This document shows, in pieces, positions 12,376 through 14,686 of a stretch of DNA of 14,686 nucleotides. The DNA is taken from contig JBLMWU010000350.1 of NCBI GenBank assembly GCA_050257395.1, positions 1 to 14,686 of the forward strand, given 5' to 3'. The notes beneath the pieces were generated by a model. It saw only the letters and a program-made list of their open reading frames with translations. It was not told the origin of the DNA and made no database searches. Made by a program: the position numbers and the translations under genes. The DNA comes from JAIRTY01 sp050257395. GTDB lineage: Bacteria > Actinomycetota > Actinomycetes > Streptosporangiales > Streptosporangiaceae. The stretch's first letter is position 1. Each line of letters opens with the position of its first letter.

Positions 12376-14686
12376 ATGACCCTCGCCGGACTGCTCAGTG
12401 TCATCACCGACGACCCTCAGCTGCGGCAGGCCCTCGCGCCAGCGGACGGGGAAGCCGGCGGCGCGGACCTGACCGCGCCGTCCCCGCTGCGCCCGTTCCT
12501 GGCCGCGGCCCTCACCGGGCTGCCCGCCCGGGCGGACCGGTTCGTGCTCGCGGTGACGGCCACCGCCCGGGAGGCCGAGGAGCTGGCCGGCGCTCTCGGC
12601 TGCCTGCTCCCGCCGGAGCAGGTGGCCTACTTCCCGGCCTGGGAGACCCTGCCGCACGAGCGGCTGTCGCCGCGGTCGGACACCTCCGGCCGGCGGCTGG
12701 CGGTGCTCCGGCGGCTCGCCCACCCCGACCCGGCAGACCCGCGCACCGGCCCGCTCACTGCGGTCGTCACCCCGGTGCGCAGCCTGCTGCAGCCCATCGT
12801 CAGCGGCCTGGGCGACCTGGCGCCGGTGGCGCTGCGGCCCGGCGACACCGCCGACCTGGAAGACGTGCTCGCCAGCCTGGTGGAGATCGGGTACGCCCGC
12901 ACCGACCTGGTCGAGCGCCGCGGCGAGGTCGCGGTGCGCGGCGGCATCCTGGACGTGTTCCCGCCCACCGAGGAGCACCCCGTCCGGGTCGAGTTCTGGG
13001 GCGAGGACGTGGAGGAGCTCCGCTACTTCCGGGTGGCCGACCAGCGCAGCCTGGAAGCGGCGGACGCGCTGTGGGCGCCGCCCTGCCGCGAGCTCCTGCT
13101 CACCCCGGAGGTGCGGGAGCGGGCCAAGGTGCTGGCCGACAGCCACCCGGGCCTCGCCGACGTGCTGAGCAAGCTGGCGGACGGCATCACCGTGGAGGGC
13201 ATGGAGGCGTTCGCGCCGGTGCTCGCCGACCGGATGGAGCTGCTGCTCGACTACGTGCCCGCGGGCGGCTGCGTGCTGGCCTGCGACCCGGAGCGGATCC
13301 GCGCCCGGGCCGCCGAGCTGGTCCGCACCAGCCAGGAGTTCCTGGAAGCCTCCTGGGTCAACGCGGCCGCGGGCGGGCAGGCGCCGATCGACCTCGGGGC
13401 CGCCGCGTTCCAGCCCATCACCGCGATCCGGCGGTCCGCCCGCGACCTCGGGGTGCCGTGGTGGACGATCACCCCGTTCGGGACCGACGACGGCGGCGGC
13501 GCCGCGGAAGGCCCCGCGGAGGGCCCGGCCGCCAGCGGGACCGGCGGTGACGAGCCAGCGCTGGCGGAGCGCTCCTCGTTCCGTATCAGCGCGGCACCGG
13601 CGGACTCCTACCGCGGCGACACCGAGCGCGCCATCGCCGACGTCCGCGGCTGGCTGTCGGCGGGCTGGCGGGTCGTGCTGGTCACCGAGGGGCACGGGCC
13701 CGCCGAGCGGCTCGCCGAGATGCTCCGGGGCGAGGAGGTCGGGGCCCGGCTCGGTGACCTCGCGGCGGCGCCGGAGCCGGGCGTGGCCGCGGTCACCACC
13801 GCGCTGATCGACCGCGGCTTCGTGTGGGAGTCCCGGCAGCTCGCGCTGCTGACCGAGGCGGACATCGCCGGCACCCGGACCGGCAGCCGCGAGCAGCGGC
13901 GGATGCCGAGCCGGCGCCGCGGCGGCATCGACCCGCTGCAGCTCACGCCCGGTGACTACGTGGTGCACGAGCAGCACGGCGTCGGCCGGTACCTGGAGAT
14001 GACCAGCCGCAACGCCGCCGGCGCGGTCCGGGAGTACCTGGTCATCGAGTACGCGCCGGGCAAGCGGGGACAGCCGCCGGACCGGCTGTACGTGCCCACC
14101 GACCAGCTCGACCAGGTGACCAGGTACGTCGGCGGCGAGGCACCCAGCCTGCACCGGCTCGGCGGTGCCGACTGGGCCAAGACCAAGGGCCGGGCCCGCA
14201 AGGCGGTCCGGGAGATCGCCAGTGAGCTGATCCGGCTGTACTCCGCGCGCACCGCGTCTCCCGGGCACCGGTTCGGGCCGGACACCCCCTGGCAGCGGGA
14301 GCTGGAGGACGCCTTCCCGTATGTGGAGACCGCCGACCAGCTCGGCGCTATCGACGAGGTCAAGCGGGACATGGAGCGGGCGGTCCCGATGGACCGGCTG
14401 ATCTGCGGGGACGTCGGCTACGGAAAGACCGAGATCGCCGTGCGGTCCGCGTTCAAGGCGGTGCAGGACGGCCTGCAGGTGGCGGTGCTGGCGCCGACCA
14501 CCCTGCTGGCCGCCCAGCACTACGCGACCTTCAGCGAGCGGTACGCGCCGTTCCCGGTGGTGGTGCGGCCACTGTCGCGGTTCCAGAGCGACGCCGAGGT
14601 GACCCAGACCCTGGCCGGCCTCGCGGACGGCACCGTGGACGTGGTCATCGGCACCCACCGGCTGCTGTCACCGGAAACCCGGTTCG
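12376..14686 (+). CDS. mfd: Transcription-repair coupling factor Mfd, 3' end beyond window
   Basis: The first 770 residues of a protein usually about 1,150-1,200 long; the frame is continuous to the right edge. Mfd removes RNA polymerase stalled at DNA damage and recruits UvrA, coupling transcription to nucleotide excision repair. Visible in order: a UvrB-like N-terminal module (AYFPAWETLPHERLSPRSD, VVTPVRSLLQP, RRGEVAVRGGILDVFPP); the CarD-like RNA polymerase-interacting domain (about 520-590, LTPGDYVVHEQHGVGRYLEM); the relay-type FPYVETADQLGAI segment; and the start of the translocase with Walker A GDVGYGKTE at 678-686, VLAPTTLLAAQHY and VVIGTHRLLS. A Gly/Ala/Glu-rich insert around residues 373-392 is probably a disordered loop. 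The ATG at 12376 follows a GGGGAAA Shine-Dalgarno. Confidence 0.95.
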   Translation, partial: MTLAGLLSVITDDPQLRQALAPADGEAGGADLTAPSPLRPFLAAALTGLPARADRFVLAVTATAREAEELAGALGCLLPPEQVAYFPAWETLPHERLSPRSDTSGRRLAVLRRLAHPDPADPRTGPLTAVVTPVRSLLQPIVSGLGDLAPVALRPGDTADLEDVLASLVEIGYARTDLVERRGEVAVRGGILDVFPPTEEHPVRVEFWGEDVEELRYFRVADQRSLEAADALWAPPCRELLLTPEVRERAKVLADSHPGLADVLSKLADGITVEGMEAFAPVLADRMELLLDYVPAGGCVLACDPERIRARAAELVRTSQEFLEASWVNAAAGGQAPIDLGAAAFQPITAIRRSARDLGVPWWTITPFGTDDGGGAAEGPAEGPAASGTGGDEPALAERSSFRISAAPADSYRGDTERAIADVRGWLSAGWRVVLVTEGHGPAERLAEMLRGEEVGARLGDLAAAPEPGVAAVTTALIDRGFVWESRQLALLTEADIAGTRTGSREQRRMPSRRRGGIDPLQLTPGDYVVHEQHGVGRYLEMTSRNAAGAVREYLVIEYAPGKRGQPPDRLYVPTDQLDQVTRYVGGEAPSLHRLGGADWAKTKGRARKAVREIASELIRLYSARTASPGHRFGPDTPWQRELEDAFPYVETADQLGAIDEVKRDMERAVPMDRLICGDVGYGKTEIAVRSAFKAVQDGLQVAVLAPTTLLAAQHYATFSERYAPFPVVVRPLSRFQSDAEVTQTLAGLADGTVDVVIGTHRLLSPETRF

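Noticed and set aside
12361..14658. A 765-residue open frame on the minus strand.
   Set aside because: It is antisense to mfd, which has clear Walker A and CarD-like segments in a continuous frame.

Overview
The window is high-GC DNA with strong third-position G/C bias, frequent GTG starts and TAnnnT-type -10 boxes just upstream of start codons. With a BldC homologue, a DUF4229 membrane protein, a PucR-type regulator and an actinobacterial-style Mfd, this points to an actinomycete chromosome. A filamentous, Streptosporangiales- or Streptomyces-like lineage is likely, but the genus cannot be fixed from sequence alone. No rRNA, tRNA or CRISPR array was seen.

Layout, left to right. (1) 1-295, minus: 5' part of a small single-span membrane protein that runs off the left edge. 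(2) 296-643: no gene, but a folded multi-hairpin element (element A, 424-607). (3) 644-2263, plus: a metalloprotease with an anthrax lethal factor-like (ATLF) catalytic domain behind a disordered N-terminus, followed 12 nt later by an unrecognised 92-residue protein. (4) 2341-2547, minus: a BldC-like DNA-binding protein. (5) 2702-4105, plus: a PLP-dependent threonine/serine dehydratase with a repetitive tail, then a DUF4229 membrane protein. A hairpin terminator lies between these and the convergent gene that follows. (6) 4145-5776, minus: an ATP-sulfurylase-like/APS-kinase fusion whose kinase half looks intact and whose sulfurylase half has lost its signature motifs. (7) 5777-6231: no intact gene. 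It holds the C-terminal remnant of an IS605-type TnpB transposon gene with its hairpin-rich, omega-RNA-like right end, then a strong hairpin. (8) 6232-7611, minus: a SAM methyltransferase-like protein with a long Pro/Ala/Gly-rich N-terminus carrying 18-bp minisatellite repeats. (9) 7721-7845: element B, a second copy of the folded element, starting just after the ior operon. (10) 7842-10752, minus: a two-gene molybdenum hydroxylase operon of isoquinoline 1-oxidoreductase type (large subunit, then 2Fe-2S small subunit). (11) 10859-12133, minus: a PucR-family regulator directly upstream of that operon and a plausible controller of it. (12) 12376-14686, plus: mfd, transcription-repair coupling factor, cut by the right edge within its helicase motor.

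The genes form separate small units rather than one pathway. The clearest functional link is regulator plus molybdenum hydroxylase. The least explained parts are the folded repeat family (elements A and B, with two compensatory base-pair changes between copies), the LF-like protease with its small neighbour, the TnpB/omega-RNA fossil and the catalytically degenerate ATP sulfurylase half.
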